A stretch of DNA of 64,000 nt from CAYPAV01 sp964408805 (GTDB taxonomy: Bacteria; Pseudomonadota; Alphaproteobacteria; UBA8366). Positions 44,164 through 53,049 of the stretch are shown here, one piece after another. Each line of letters opens with the position of its first letter. Within the stretch, counting starts at the first letter, position 1. Under the pieces are notes generated by a model, which was not told the DNA's origin, searched no databases, and worked only from the letters and a program-made list of their open reading frames with translations. Where the stretch lies: the NCBI GenBank assembly GCA_964408805.1, contig CAYPAV010000001.1, positions 1 to 64,000 of the forward strand, in the 5' to 3' direction. The translations under genes were made by a program, and so were the position numbers.

Positions 44164-45063
44164 ATGTCGGAACCGTCGTGGTTGATGACCTTTCCGGCGA
44201 TGGGCCGGGAAGACCTGCTTGCCATCCGCAAGGCCCTGGATTCGGGCTATCGGGAATTCTCGCGGTCCTATGGCGATTTCATCGAATCGCTGTTCGATCC
44301 GCTGTTGCATTTTCTGGTCTGGTTCGAGGATCTGCTGACCCAGTCTCCCTGGTGGGCGGTCGTCATCGGTCTCGCCGGGCTCGCCTACCTCGCGGGTCGG
44401 TCGTGGAAGCTGCCGGCGGGCGTGGTCGCGGCCCTGTTGGTGATCGGTTATTTCGGGATGTGGGACAACACCATGCGCACCCTCGCCATCATCGCGGTCT
44501 CGACCCTGCTCGCCATCGTCCTCGGCATCCCGATCGGCATCCTGATGGCGCGCTCGGACCGGATGCAGACGATTACCACACCGATCCTGGACGTGATGCA
44601 GACCATGCCCGCCTTCGTCTATTTGATTCCGGTGGTGATGCTGCTCGGCATCGGCCGGGTGCCGGGCGTCATCGCTGTGGTGATCTACGCCATCCCACCG
44701 GTCATAAGGCTGACAAATCTCGGCATCCGGCTGGTCGACCGCGACGTCCTGGAGGCCGCCACCGCCTATGGGGCCAACCGGGGCCAGCGGCTCCGGGACG
44801 TGCAGTTCCCCTTGGCACTGCCGACCATCATGGCGGGGATCAACCAAACCATCATGATGGCCCTGGCGATGGTCGTGATCGCCTCAATGATCGGTGTCCG
44901 GGGTCTCGGTCAACCGGTCCTGAAATCGATCACCAACCAGTATTTCACGCTCGGCCTGTTCAACGGGCTCGCCATCGTGGCGCTGGCGATCATCTTCGAC
45001 CGCATCAGCCAGGCCTATGCCCGGCGTACCCAGCAACACCTGAAGGGGTTGGGCGATGGCTGA
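44164..45063 (+). CDS. ABC transporter permease (OpuAB/ProW family)
   Basis: 299 residues from the ATG at 44164. Six to seven membrane segments are visible from about residue 55 on. The permease coupling loop is EAATAYGANRGQRLRDVQFPLALPTIMAGI near residue 198. A cytoplasmic N-terminus of about 50 residues precedes the first helix. It starts 23 bp after the binding-protein gene and overlaps the ATPase gene by 8 bp. Confidence 0.9.
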   Translation: MSEPSWLMTFPAMGREDLLAIRKALDSGYREFSRSYGDFIESLFDPLLHFLVWFEDLLTQSPWWAVVIGLAGLAYLAGRSWKLPAGVVAALLVIGYFGMWDNTMRTLAIIAVSTLLAIVLGIPIGILMARSDRMQTITTPILDVMQTMPAFVYLIPVVMLLGIGRVPGVIAVVIYAIPPVIRLTNLGIRLVDRDVLEAATAYGANRGQRLRDVQFPLALPTIMAGINQTIMMALAMVVIASMIGVRGLGQPVLKSITNQYFTLGLFNGLAIVALAIIFDRISQAYARRTQQHLKGLGDG

Positions 45064-46087
45064 TCCTCTGATCCGGGTCGAACGGCTCCATAAATTGTTC
45101 GGCGATCGCCCGGCGGCGGCGATGGATATGGTGCGCGCCGGCCGCCCGAAACAGGAAATCATGGCCGCGACCGGGCAGACCTTGGCGCTTCGAAACGTCT
45201 CGCTCGAGATCGACCGTGGCGGAATCTTCGTCGTCATGGGCCTGTCCGGGTCCGGCAAGTCGACCCTGATCCGCCATTTCAACCGCCTGATCGAGCCGAC
45301 CGAGGGGCGTATCCTGGTCGACGACATCGACGTCATGGATCTCTCGCCGGACGATCTCGAGGAATTCCGCCGAAAGCGGATGTCGATGGTGTTCCAGCGC
45401 TTCGGCCTGATGCCGCACCGGACGGTGGTGGAGAACGCCGCCTACGGCCTCAAGGTGCAAGGGGTTGAGCGCAAGATCCGGGAAGCCTGGGCCCGGCAAT
45501 GGCTGCGCGATGTCGGGCTTGAGGGATATGAGCGGCGCTTCCCGGCTCAGCTTTCGGGCGGCGAGCAGCAACGGGTCGGATTGGCCCGGGCGCTCGCCAC
45601 CGATGCCGACATATTGTTGATGGACGAGCCCTTCTCCGCCCTCGACCCGCTGATCAGAAGTGAGATGCAGGATCAACTCCTGACCCTTCAGGACCGCCTC
45701 GGCCGGACCATCGTCTTCATCACCCACGATCTCGACGAAGCGCTCCGGCTCGGCGATCGGATTGCCATTCTCCGCGACGGGGAATTGATCCAGAATGCCC
45801 CGCCGCGCGACATCCTGCTCGATCCGGCCGACGATTATATCCGCGCCTTCGCGGCCGACGTGAACCGCGCTCGCGCCCTCCGCGTCGCCGATATCATGGA
45901 ACCGGCGGCCGGCGAACCTCCGCCCATGGGCCCTTCGGTTGCGCCCGACGACTCGCTGGAAGATGCCTTGCCCCAAAGTCTCGCCACGGATGCGTCGCGC
46001 CCCGTGGTCGATCGGACCGGCACCCTCCGCGGCCGCCTCACCCGCGCCGCTCTCGGCCGGGCGCTCGGGTCGCGCGCCGGGGATTGA
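45056..46087 (+). CDS. ABC transporter ATP-binding protein (OpuAA/ProV family)
   Basis: 343 residues. An N-terminal ProV-type insertion (MDMVRAGRPKQEIMAATG) precedes the Walker A VMGLSGSGKST near residue 63. The Q-loop is FQRFGLMPHRTV, the signature LSGGEQQRVGLARAL, and Walker B ILLMDEPFSALDPL. The C-terminal extension after about residue 275 is short and has no obvious paired CBS domains. It energises the betaine-type transporter. The next gene (hyuB) begins 71 bp later on the same strand. Confidence 0.92.
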   Translation: MADPLIRVERLHKLFGDRPAAAMDMVRAGRPKQEIMAATGQTLALRNVSLEIDRGGIFVVMGLSGSGKSTLIRHFNRLIEPTEGRILVDDIDVMDLSPDDLEEFRRKRMSMVFQRFGLMPHRTVVENAAYGLKVQGVERKIREAWARQWLRDVGLEGYERRFPAQLSGGEQQRVGLARALATDADILLMDEPFSALDPLIRSEMQDQLLTLQDRLGRTIVFITHDLDEALRLGDRIAILRDGELIQNAPPRDILLDPADDYIRAFAADVNRARALRVADIMEPAAGEPPPMGPSVAPDDSLEDALPQSLATDASRPVVDRTGTLRGRLTRAALGRALGSRAGD

Positions 46088-46157
46088 TCGCCCGACGGCA
46101 TCCCCCATACTTATATTTTCCCACCGCCGATCCGCATCCCGCCCGGAAGGACCCTTC

Positions 46158-47882
46158 ATGATCGACCCTATCCGCCTTGAATTGATCAAGAACAGCATGG
46201 TTATGGTGTCCGACAACATGATGGTGTCGGTGCTGCGCACCTCGCGCTCGACGCTGATCAAGTCGAACATGGATTTCTCCGCCTCGATCTGTGATTTCGA
46301 CGGCAACATGGTGGCGCAGGGGCTGGCCCTTCCGGGTCATCTGGGGGCGACCATGCCGGCGCTTCGCGGTTGCCTCGACTATTTCGGCGACGATGTCGGT
46401 CCCGGCGACATCCTCGCCAACAACGATCCCTATGCCGGCGGCAGCCACCTCAACGACATTTTCATGTTCAAGCCGGTCTATCACGAGGGCGAGCGGATCT
46501 GTTTCCTGGGCTTGATTCTGCACCATACAGACCTCGGCGGCCGGGTCGCCGGCGGGCAGGCGGCGGACAGCGACGAGATCTTCCAGGAAGGCCTCCGCAT
46601 CCCACCCAGCAAGATTCACATCGCCGGCAAGCCGAACGACACCCTGCTCCGTCTAATCGAACACAACACGCGGGTGCCGGAGATGGTGATGGGCGACGTC
46701 CGGGCCCAGATGGCGGCCCTGGTCACGGCCGAGAAAGAGATCTTGAAACTCGTCGATACCTATGGTGCCGACGAGCTGAAAACCTACATGACCGCGTTGA
46801 TCGACTATACCGAACGCCTGGTCCGAAAGGCGATTTCGGACCTGCCCGACGGCGAGGCGACGTTTTCCGATTGGAACGACGAGGACGGGGTCGGCAACGG
46901 GCCCATCGAGCTTCACGTGAAGGTGACGGTCAAGGGCGACGAGATTATCGCCGACTTCACCGGGACCTCGCCACAGCAGGGCGGCGCCCTGCACCCCAAC
47001 TATTGGTTCACCGCTTCCCTTACATATGCGGCGCTCCGCACGGTGATGCCGGCAGATACGCCGAACAATGTGGGCTTCCAACGCGCGGTCACGGTGATCG
47101 CGCCCAAGGGTTGCTGGGTCAATCCGCAATACCCCGCCGCCGTCGGCGGGCGCGGCCAAGGCGGCTATCGGGTACGCACCGTGGTGACGGGGGCGCTCGC
47201 CAAGCTCTTCCCCGACCGCCTGCCGGCCTGCCCCGGCGGCAACGAGTTCGGCCTCTCGGTCACCGGGGTGACGCCGGAACCCGAACGAAAGCGCTTCCTA
47301 CTGGTCGAATTCCACAACGTTACCGGACGCGGTGGCGGGCCGACCGAAGATGGCCAGGACGCCGGACCCTACTGGCTCGGCAACATGGCCAACACCTCGG
47401 TCGAGATCATCGAGGCGGAGAACCCACTGCTCATCGAGGAATACGGCTTCCTTCCCGATACCGGCGGGCCGGGCAAGTACCGGGGCGCCCTTGGTCTGGT
47501 GCGGCAATACCGGCTGATGGCCGAGAACGCGATCGTGCAGCAGCGCGCCGACCGGCACGTCCATCCCTGCTGGGGTATTTTCGGCGGCAAGCCGGGCGGG
47601 CTCTCGCATTCCTATTTCATCCGCGACGGCGAGCGCCTCGAGGCGCCGGCGAAGTTCGTGCGGCCAATGGTACGGGACGAGGTCTTCCGGGCCGAGATGG
47701 CGGGGTCGGGCGGCTATGGCGAGCCCTTCGAACGCGACCCGGAGGCGGTCGCCGAGGACATTCGCGAGGAGAAGCTCAGCCAGGCCCATGCGGAGGCCGA
47801 ATACGGCGTCGTCGTTGATCCCGAAACCCTGGCGCTCGACGTCGAGGCGACGGCGGCGAATCGCCGGGCAGGGACCCGATGA
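46158..47882 (+). CDS. hydantoinase B/oxoprolinase family protein (second set)
   Basis: 574 residues. NNDPYAGGSHLNDIFMF, LGLILHHTDLGGRVAGG, QYPAAVGGRGQGGYR and the GSGGYGEPFERDPEAVAEDI tail are typical of HyuB. It overlaps the following hyuA by 4 bp (ATGA), so both subunits are made together. It lies downstream of the betaine-type transporter on the same strand, and its substrate is probably what that transporter brings in; this is inference. Confidence 0.9.
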   Translation: MIDPIRLELIKNSMVMVSDNMMVSVLRTSRSTLIKSNMDFSASICDFDGNMVAQGLALPGHLGATMPALRGCLDYFGDDVGPGDILANNDPYAGGSHLNDIFMFKPVYHEGERICFLGLILHHTDLGGRVAGGQAADSDEIFQEGLRIPPSKIHIAGKPNDTLLRLIEHNTRVPEMVMGDVRAQMAALVTAEKEILKLVDTYGADELKTYMTALIDYTERLVRKAISDLPDGEATFSDWNDEDGVGNGPIELHVKVTVKGDEIIADFTGTSPQQGGALHPNYWFTASLTYAALRTVMPADTPNNVGFQRAVTVIAPKGCWVNPQYPAAVGGRGQGGYRVRTVVTGALAKLFPDRLPACPGGNEFGLSVTGVTPEPERKRFLLVEFHNVTGRGGGPTEDGQDAGPYWLGNMANTSVEIIEAENPLLIEEYGFLPDTGGPGKYRGALGLVRQYRLMAENAIVQQRADRHVHPCWGIFGGKPGGLSHSYFIRDGERLEAPAKFVRPMVRDEVFRAEMAGSGGYGEPFERDPEAVAEDIREEKLSQAHAEAEYGVVVDPETLALDVEATAANRRAGTR

Positions 47883-49969
47883 CCGGCTATCGCCTCGGCG
47901 TCGATATCGGCGGCACCTTCACCGATATCGTGCTGCTCGACGCCGACGGGGCGCTCCACAACAAGAAGATCCTGTCGACGCCGGCGGATTACAGCCTCGC
48001 CATCGAGGAGGGCGTGCGCGGCCTCCTCGCCGAGACCGGCATCGCCGCCGGTGAAATCACCGAGGTTGCCCACGGCACCACCGTCGCGACCAACGCCATT
48101 ATCGAGCGGAAGGGCGTCCAGGTCGCGCTGGTGACGACGGCGGGTTTTCGGGATGTCCTGGAAATCGCGCGGTTTCGCGCCCCCCATCTCTATGACGTTC
48201 ATTTCCGAAAACCGGAACCGCTGGTCGGCCGCCGCCTCCGCTTCACCGTTCCCGAGCGCATCTCGGCGGCGGGCGAGGTGGTCCTGCCGCTCGACGCGGC
48301 GGCGGTCGAAAGGGTCGCGTCGGAATGTGCGGCGGCCGGCGTCGACGCGGTCGCGATCTGCTTCATCAACGCCTATGTCGATGCCCGCCACGAGGAAGCC
48401 GCCGCCGCCATCTTCCGCGAGGCGACACCGGACATTCCGGTCACTGTCTCGAGCGAACTGGTCCCCCAGATCCAGGAGTACGAGCGTACCAGCACGGCGG
48501 TGGTCAACGCCTATATCCGCCCGGTGATCGAACGCTACGCGGAACGCCTTCGCGAGCGCCTGGCCGCGATCGGCATCTCGGTGCCGATCAACATCATGCA
48601 ATCCAACGGCGGTGTGCTGCCGGCGGCGATCGCCGCTCGGAAGCCGATCTTCGTCATTGAATCGGGTCCCGCCGCGGGCGTCGTCGGCGCGCAAAGATTG
48701 GGCGCCAAACTCGGCCTCGACGATGCCATCGTCTTCGACATGGGGGGCACCACCGCGAAGGCGACGATCATCGCCGACGGCACCTTCTCGATGGCACCGG
48801 AGACGGAGGTCGGCGGCGATGCGGCGCTTGGCCATCGCATGACTCAGGGTGGGGGCTATCTGGTGCAGGCGCCGACGATCGACATCGCCGAGGTGGGGGC
48901 GGGCGGCGGCTCCATCGCCTGGATCGATTCGGGCGGCGGCATCCAGGTCGGTCCCAAAAGTGCGGGCGCCGATCCGGGGCCGGTTTGCTATGCGCAAGGC
49001 GGCGAAGCGGCGACGGTCACGGATGCGAACCTGTTGCTCGGCTATCTCAACCCGGCAGCCCTCGTCGGCGGCGACCTTTCGCTGGATGCCGCGGCGGCGG
49101 AAGCGGCGGTGACGGAACTCGGCCGCGCCTTGGGCCAAGAGACGACCGACACCGCCTATGGGATTCACCTGATCGCCAATGCGCGGATGATGCGCGCCCT
49201 GAGCTCGGTCTCCTCCGAGCGCGGTCTCGACCCGTCCCGCTTCCCGCTGCTGGCCTTCGGCGGAAATGGCGGGGTGCATGTCTGCAATCTGGCGGAAGCG
49301 CTCGGCAGCGAGCGCGTCCTGGTACCGCCCGCGGCGGGGCTCTTCAGTGCGCTCGGCCTCCTTTTCGCCGATGTCGAGCACCAATGCATCCGCGCCTTCT
49401 ACCAGCCCTTCGAGACGCTCGATCTCGGTATCTGCAACGAGGCGTTCGCAGCGCTGGAACGGGAGGCGGCCACGCTGGTCGAAGCCGATGGCTACGACGC
49501 GGCGGCCCGGCGGATCACCGCTTCGGCCGAGGTCAAATATATCGGCCAAAACACGGCCCTGGCGCTGCCGATCCCGGCCCCGCCGCTCTCGCCCGACGGC
49601 CTCGCGGGCCTGGCCGAGGCCTTCGCGGTCGCCCATGAAGAGACCTTCGGCTACCGCTCGGACGAGGAAGGGCTGCAATTCGTCTCGCTGAAGGTGGTGG
49701 GCCAGGGAATCTCGGCGACGCCCCGGCTGCCTGACCAGATATTGCTCGGCGAGGCGGGGCGGCCCTCGATCAGCGCGCGTGACGCCTATTACGGCCCCGA
49801 ACACGGCTGGCGGGAGACGCCCGTCCTGACCCGGTCCGATCTCGGCTCCGACCCACGCCCCGGCCCCCTGATCGTCGAGGAATACGACAGCACTACCGTT
49901 GTCCGCCCGGGCTGGACCGCCGCCGTCGACGGCTGGAACAACATCGTCCTCGCCCGGGACGATGGCTAA
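47879..49969 (+). CDS. hydantoinase A/oxoprolinase family protein (second set, intact)
   Basis: 696 residues. GVDIGGTFTDIVLLD is the phosphate-1 loop at residues 6-20; VAHGTTVATNAIIERKG, QSNGGVLPAA, FDMGGTTAKATII and GAGGGSIAWIDSGGG follow. The C-terminal domain is complete, with AEVKYIGQNTALALPIP at the point where the other copy has its stop, and PLIVEEYDSTTVVRPGW near the end. It should couple ATP hydrolysis to ring opening with HyuB. It ends 4 bp into the convergent DUF4387 gene. Confidence 0.92.
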   Translation: MTGYRLGVDIGGTFTDIVLLDADGALHNKKILSTPADYSLAIEEGVRGLLAETGIAAGEITEVAHGTTVATNAIIERKGVQVALVTTAGFRDVLEIARFRAPHLYDVHFRKPEPLVGRRLRFTVPERISAAGEVVLPLDAAAVERVASECAAAGVDAVAICFINAYVDARHEEAAAAIFREATPDIPVTVSSELVPQIQEYERTSTAVVNAYIRPVIERYAERLRERLAAIGISVPINIMQSNGGVLPAAIAARKPIFVIESGPAAGVVGAQRLGAKLGLDDAIVFDMGGTTAKATIIADGTFSMAPETEVGGDAALGHRMTQGGGYLVQAPTIDIAEVGAGGGSIAWIDSGGGIQVGPKSAGADPGPVCYAQGGEAATVTDANLLLGYLNPAALVGGDLSLDAAAAEAAVTELGRALGQETTDTAYGIHLIANARMMRALSSVSSERGLDPSRFPLLAFGGNGGVHVCNLAEALGSERVLVPPAAGLFSALGLLFADVEHQCIRAFYQPFETLDLGICNEAFAALEREAATLVEADGYDAAARRITASAEVKYIGQNTALALPIPAPPLSPDGLAGLAEAFAVAHEETFGYRSDEEGLQFVSLKVVGQGISATPRLPDQILLGEAGRPSISARDAYYGPEHGWRETPVLTRSDLGSDPRPGPLIVEEYDSTTVVRPGWTAAVDGWNNIVLARDDG

Positions 49970-50277
49970 TCCGGCACCTCGATATCCAACAGCGGGGCGT
50001 GCTGCTGGGCGCCGTAGACATCACCGTCGCCGGGCGAGCCGGAGCGAATCTTTCTGGGCAGCGTGATCTTGATTGCATAGGCGACATCGAAGGGGATGAT
50101 CGCCACCTCGTTGTCGGTGACGCCGTAGCGGGGCGCCAGGTCCCGGGGGTTGAGGACGCCGCTGTCGCGGACGCGCCTATAGGTCGCCTCGTCCTCGAAG
50201 ATGACGTCCATGGTGAATTGCAGCGCACCCGCGTTCTTCGAACGGATCACTTTCGCCAGTTCTTTCAGCCTGGCCAT
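49966..50277 (-). CDS. DUF4387 domain-containing protein
   Basis: 103 residues from the ATG at 50277 (MARLKELAKVIRSKNAGAL). That opening, with FTMDVIFEDEATYRRVRDSGVL and a C-terminal SGSPGDGDVYGAQQHAPLLDI, is the DUF4387 pattern. The family is nearly always encoded next to AtuA-like (DUF1446) proteins, as here, where it follows that gene by 2 bp. It is probably the small subunit of the AtuA-like enzyme. Its chemistry is unknown. Confidence 0.82.
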   Translation of the reverse strand: MARLKELAKVIRSKNAGALQFTMDVIFEDEATYRRVRDSGVLNPRDLAPRYGVTDNEVAIIPFDVAYAIKITLPRKIRSGSPGDGDVYGAQQHAPLLDIEVPD

Positions 50278-50279
50278 TT

Positions 50280-51644
50280 CTAAAGCGCCATCATTTCGAT
50301 TCGCACCGGCTCCAGCGGATCGTCGCATTCCATCACATGCCAGACGTTGAAGTCATAGACCTGGCCGACTGGGATATCCGAGGGAGAGAACGGGATCGCC
50401 AGATTGCCGGAGATGCACATCCGGCCCGGAAAATCCGTATGCAGCAATGAGTAGCGCGCCTTCGAACAGACGGCGCGACTGATATCCTCGTCGTCGCCGA
50501 TGACGTCGAGCAGGATGCCGAGCTCGTGGCTGGCGGGGCGGCGCACTGGCTCGATCTCGCCCATCGCCGCGTTCTTGCCGTAGAGATGGACATTGATCGT
50601 GTACTGGTCCGGCGTGATGCCGAGCGCATCGGCCTCGCCCTGGACCCGGCCGCGGCAGGCCTCGATGAAATCGTCGATGGTCTCGACCAGGATGGGATCG
50701 CGGGTCGCCGCCATGAAGACCGTGCGGTAGCCGAGCTCCCGGACCCCCTCCAGTTTCACCGTATAGCGATTGGCGGCCTCGAAGCGGCTGCCGGTCACCT
50801 TGACCGTGGTCTCGTTCAGCTGTTCGAAGGCGGCATTGGTGGTGTCGAGGGTGCCGTCCGGCTCCTTCAGCAGATAGGGGCTCGGATTCTCGTACAAGGT
50901 ATGGGCCGCGACGCGCATCCGCGTCACTCGTTTCTCGGGGTGTCCCGGCTCCACCGTGAAATGATCCTCATGGAGGGTACCGACGATACAGTCCTGGCCG
51001 ACGCGGGGTTCCGCCACCTGGGCCCCACATTCGATGATCTTGCCGAGATGCCATGCCAATCCCGGATCGGCACCCCGCATCAGGGGAATGGCGGCATAGA
51101 TCGCGGCGTCGCTGGAACGTCCGGCGATGACCACGTCCGCGCCGTCCTCCAGGGCCTTTTGATAGGGTTCCGGTCCCATCATCGCAACGACCCGGTGGGA
51201 GCGATCGATCTCGTCCTCGGTCAATTCGCCAATCGGGCCGAGGGGCGCGATCTTGCCGGCCCGGGCCTTCGCCTTCAGCGCCGCCTTGGATTGCTCCGAT
51301 CGCACGACGGCAACCTTCGGATGGAGGTCTTTTTCGGCGGCGATTTCCTTCACGATGTCGATCACCCAATCGACATGCGGGTCGCCGCCGCCGCCGCCGG
51401 CCGTGCCGATGAAAACGGGAATGCCTTTCTCGGCCCCGGCCTCCATCATCAGCGAGAGGTCGCGCTTCGCCGCCGCACGGCTGACGAAGGCGGTCCCGGC
51501 ACCGAGATAATGCGGCCCCGGATCCATCGAGCCGGCATCGCTCGCGATCAGGTCGAGCTCCATCTCGGCGCCCCGCCGGAAGGCTTCCTCGGTGAAGCCA
51601 TAGCCAAGGATTCCCGTTGTCGCCATCATCCGAATCGGTTTCAT
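50280..51644 (-). CDS. acyclic terpene utilisation AtuA-like protein (DUF1446)
   Basis: 454 residues from the ATG at 51644 (MKPIRMMATTG). DAGSMDPGPHYLGAG near residue 36, FIGTAGGGGGDPHVDW near residue 79 and DVVIAGRSSDAAIYAA are DUF1446 signatures. The name comes from citronellol/geraniol degradation, but many members sit with HyuAB genes and act on other compounds. Here the two small-subunit and large-subunit genes end-to-end with a HyuAB pair suggest a shared catabolic route of unknown substrate. Confidence 0.85.
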   Translation of the reverse strand: MKPIRMMATTGILGYGFTEEAFRRGAEMELDLIASDAGSMDPGPHYLGAGTAFVSRAAAKRDLSLMMEAGAEKGIPVFIGTAGGGGGDPHVDWVIDIVKEIAAEKDLHPKVAVVRSEQSKAALKAKARAGKIAPLGPIGELTEDEIDRSHRVVAMMGPEPYQKALEDGADVVIAGRSSDAAIYAAIPLMRGADPGLAWHLGKIIECGAQVAEPRVGQDCIVGTLHEDHFTVEPGHPEKRVTRMRVAAHTLYENPSPYLLKEPDGTLDTTNAAFEQLNETTVKVTGSRFEAANRYTVKLEGVRELGYRTVFMAATRDPILVETIDDFIEACRGRVQGEADALGITPDQYTINVHLYGKNAAMGEIEPVRRPASHELGILLDVIGDDEDISRAVCSKARYSLLHTDFPGRMCISGNLAIPFSPSDIPVGQVYDFNVWHVMECDDPLEPVRIEMMAL

Positions 51645-51788
51645 CGCGCGTGTCTCCAGCTTATCGGCAGGCGGGTTTGCCCGGAATTCGCCGCTCAACG
51701 ATCAAAGATACGCCGGATTTCCGCCCCGGCCATGCCATCTTTCGATCCCAATCTGGCCCCCGACGACCACCAGGGAAGGAGCCCGGAG

Positions 51789-51995
51789 ATGTGCCAACTC
51801 ACCACAGCCGCCGCAACACTTGGCGGGCTCGTGCTGGCCGCTTTTCTGTTCGCCGCGACCTTGTTCGACGGCCGGCCGCTCGCCACACCGGCCGATCTGC
51901 GAATTTTGGCGCCGCTCAAGATTGCCGCGGCAATCGACCTTGAGCGCGATCGATCCGGCAGCTCCCTTGTAATTCCCATCCGATTCCCCAAATAA
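51789..51995 (+). CDS. small hypothetical membrane protein
   Basis: 68 residues (MCQLTTAAATLGGLVLAAFL...). One membrane helix covers about residues 9-27, followed by a short polar tail. AGGAG lies about 6 bases before the ATG. It is divergent from the AtuA-like gene and precedes hsp20 by 99 bp. A GC-rich hairpin starts 5 bp after its stop. No family is recognised and it could be spurious. Confidence 0.35.
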   Translation: MCQLTTAAATLGGLVLAAFLFAATLFDGRPLATPADLRILAPLKIAAAIDLERDRSGSSLVIPIRFPK

Positions 51996-51999
51996 AAGT

Positions 52000-52029
52000 C
52001 GCGGCGCGGGGCCTTTGGCCCGAGCCGCG
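52000..52029 (+). terminator. GC-rich hairpin between the small ORF and hsp20
   Basis: CGCGGC (52000-52005) pairs with GCCGCG (52024-52029); inside, GGGCC and GGCCC close a TTT loop. A second, weaker GGGG/CCCC stem follows at about 52028-52049. There is no T run, so intrinsic termination would be poor; an attenuator or heat-shock leader structure is possible. Confidence 0.4.
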
Positions 52030-52094
52030 GGGGAGCCGGTTGGTCCCCGAAAATTCGCCGCCACTCGCTCATCGACAAGAGGAGGATCAGGCGC

Positions 52095-52526
52095 ATGTCA
52101 GGCATGTCCTTGTTCAATCATCCCTTGCTGTTGGGATTCGAGATATTCGAGCAAAGGCTTGAACAGCTCTCGAAGACGCAGACCGAGGGCTATCCCCCCT
52201 ACAATATCGAGCAGATCGACCCGGGGCATCTCCGCATCACGGTGGCGGTCGCCGGGTTCTCGGAGGACGATCTTTCGATCCAGCTGGAAGAGAGCCAATT
52301 GCTGATTCGCGGCAAGCGGACCGACGAGGCCGAACGCGCCTATCTTCACCGCGGCATCGCCGCCCGGCAGTTCCAGCGGAGCTTCATCCTGGCCGATCGC
52401 ATCGAGGTCGAGGCGGCCACGCTCGACAACGGGCTTTTGCATATCGACCTCGTCCGACCCGAGCCCGAGAGCCTTGTGCGAACCATCCCGATCATCCCGA
52501 GCGGCACACAAAAAGGAGGCCGATGA
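52095..52526 (+). CDS. small heat-shock protein, Hsp20 family
   Basis: 143 residues. GAGGAGG lies about 9 bases before the ATG. The alpha-crystallin domain runs from about residue 35 to 130, with YNIEQIDPGHLRITVAVAGFSEDDLSIQLEE and LHRGIAARQFQRSFIL. Polar C-terminal tail with an IPII motif, matching the I-x-I anchor used for oligomer assembly. It is an ATP-independent holdase in the cytoplasm. DUF1150 follows 1 bp later, as in many alphaproteobacteria. Confidence 0.92.
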   Translation: MSGMSLFNHPLLLGFEIFEQRLEQLSKTQTEGYPPYNIEQIDPGHLRITVAVAGFSEDDLSIQLEESQLLIRGKRTDEAERAYLHRGIAARQFQRSFILADRIEVEAATLDNGLLHIDLVRPEPESLVRTIPIIPSGTQKGGR

Positions 52527-52527
52527 C

Positions 52528-52740
52528 ATGACCCCCGATCCTCTTCGCGAGATGTCCGCGCCCGAGTTCCAGCGCCTCGGCGCCGACGAGCTGGCCTATG
52601 TCCGGGCCACCATCATCGACGATGAAACCCGCTACGTCGTCAGCGCCGCCGACGGCCGCGCCCTTGGCGTCGCCCCCGACTACCAAACCGCGATCGCCGC
52701 CGCCCTGGAGCACGATTTCGTGCCGGTCAGCGTCCACTGA
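52528..52740 (+). CDS. DUF1150 family protein
   Basis: 70 residues from the ATG at 52528, with AAAAGGAGG upstream inside the end of hsp20. The LGADELAYVRATI and YVVSAADGRALGVAPDYQTAIAAALEHDFVPVSVH segments (read here in parts) match DUF1150, a small alphaproteobacterial family usually paired with Hsp20. It may modulate the chaperone. Function is not established. Confidence 0.82.
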   Translation: MTPDPLREMSAPEFQRLGADELAYVRATIIDDETRYVVSAADGRALGVAPDYQTAIAAALEHDFVPVSVH

Positions 52741-53049
52741 GGCGGTCCGGGATGGCTGGTTAAGGCTCCCGCCCGGTGCCGCCGGTGAGGAAGGTCGGAG
52801 ACCGGTGTTTCTCGCGCAGCCGGCGGATCAACGGATCGAAAAAATAACGCATGGGCATCTTGGGAAGTCCTCTAAATCGAGGTTAGGCCGCGGGCTGGGG
52901 ATAGGCGATGGCATAGAGCTGGTCCATCTGCTCCTGGGCGGTCTTGTGGTCGGGCTGGGCGCGGCGGTTCGAATTCGACTGGAGAGAGGGAGCGGCTTGA
53001 TGGTCCCGGACGGCCTGAAATGTCGCGCCGCCAGGGTGCGGCGGAGGAT
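52741..53049. other. intergenic region after DUF1150
   Basis: 309 bp between the rightward DUF1150 gene and the leftward ptsN stop. It holds one possible 32-codon minus-strand ORF (52760-52858). No promoter, tRNA or strong terminator was recognised. Confidence 0.4.
52760..52858 (-). CDS. possible small protein (32 aa)
   Basis: Starts ATG at 52858 with AGAGGA 9 bases upstream, and reads MPMRYFFDPLIRRLREKHRS then a short tail to TAA at 52760. It is an amphipathic, basic peptide. No homologue is recalled; the ribosome binding site and the otherwise empty region are the only support. Confidence 0.25.
   Translation of the reverse strand: MPMRYFFDPLIRRLREKHRSPTFLTGGTGREP

Noticed and set aside
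47714..49804. 696-codon frame antisense to the intact hyuA
   Set aside because: It mirrors a certain gene and is arginine/glycine-rich without motifs.
52883..53049. Minus-strand frame ending MDQLYAIAYPQPAA* beside ptsN
   Set aside because: The end looks protein-like, but there is no start codon between the ptsN stop and this stretch in that frame.
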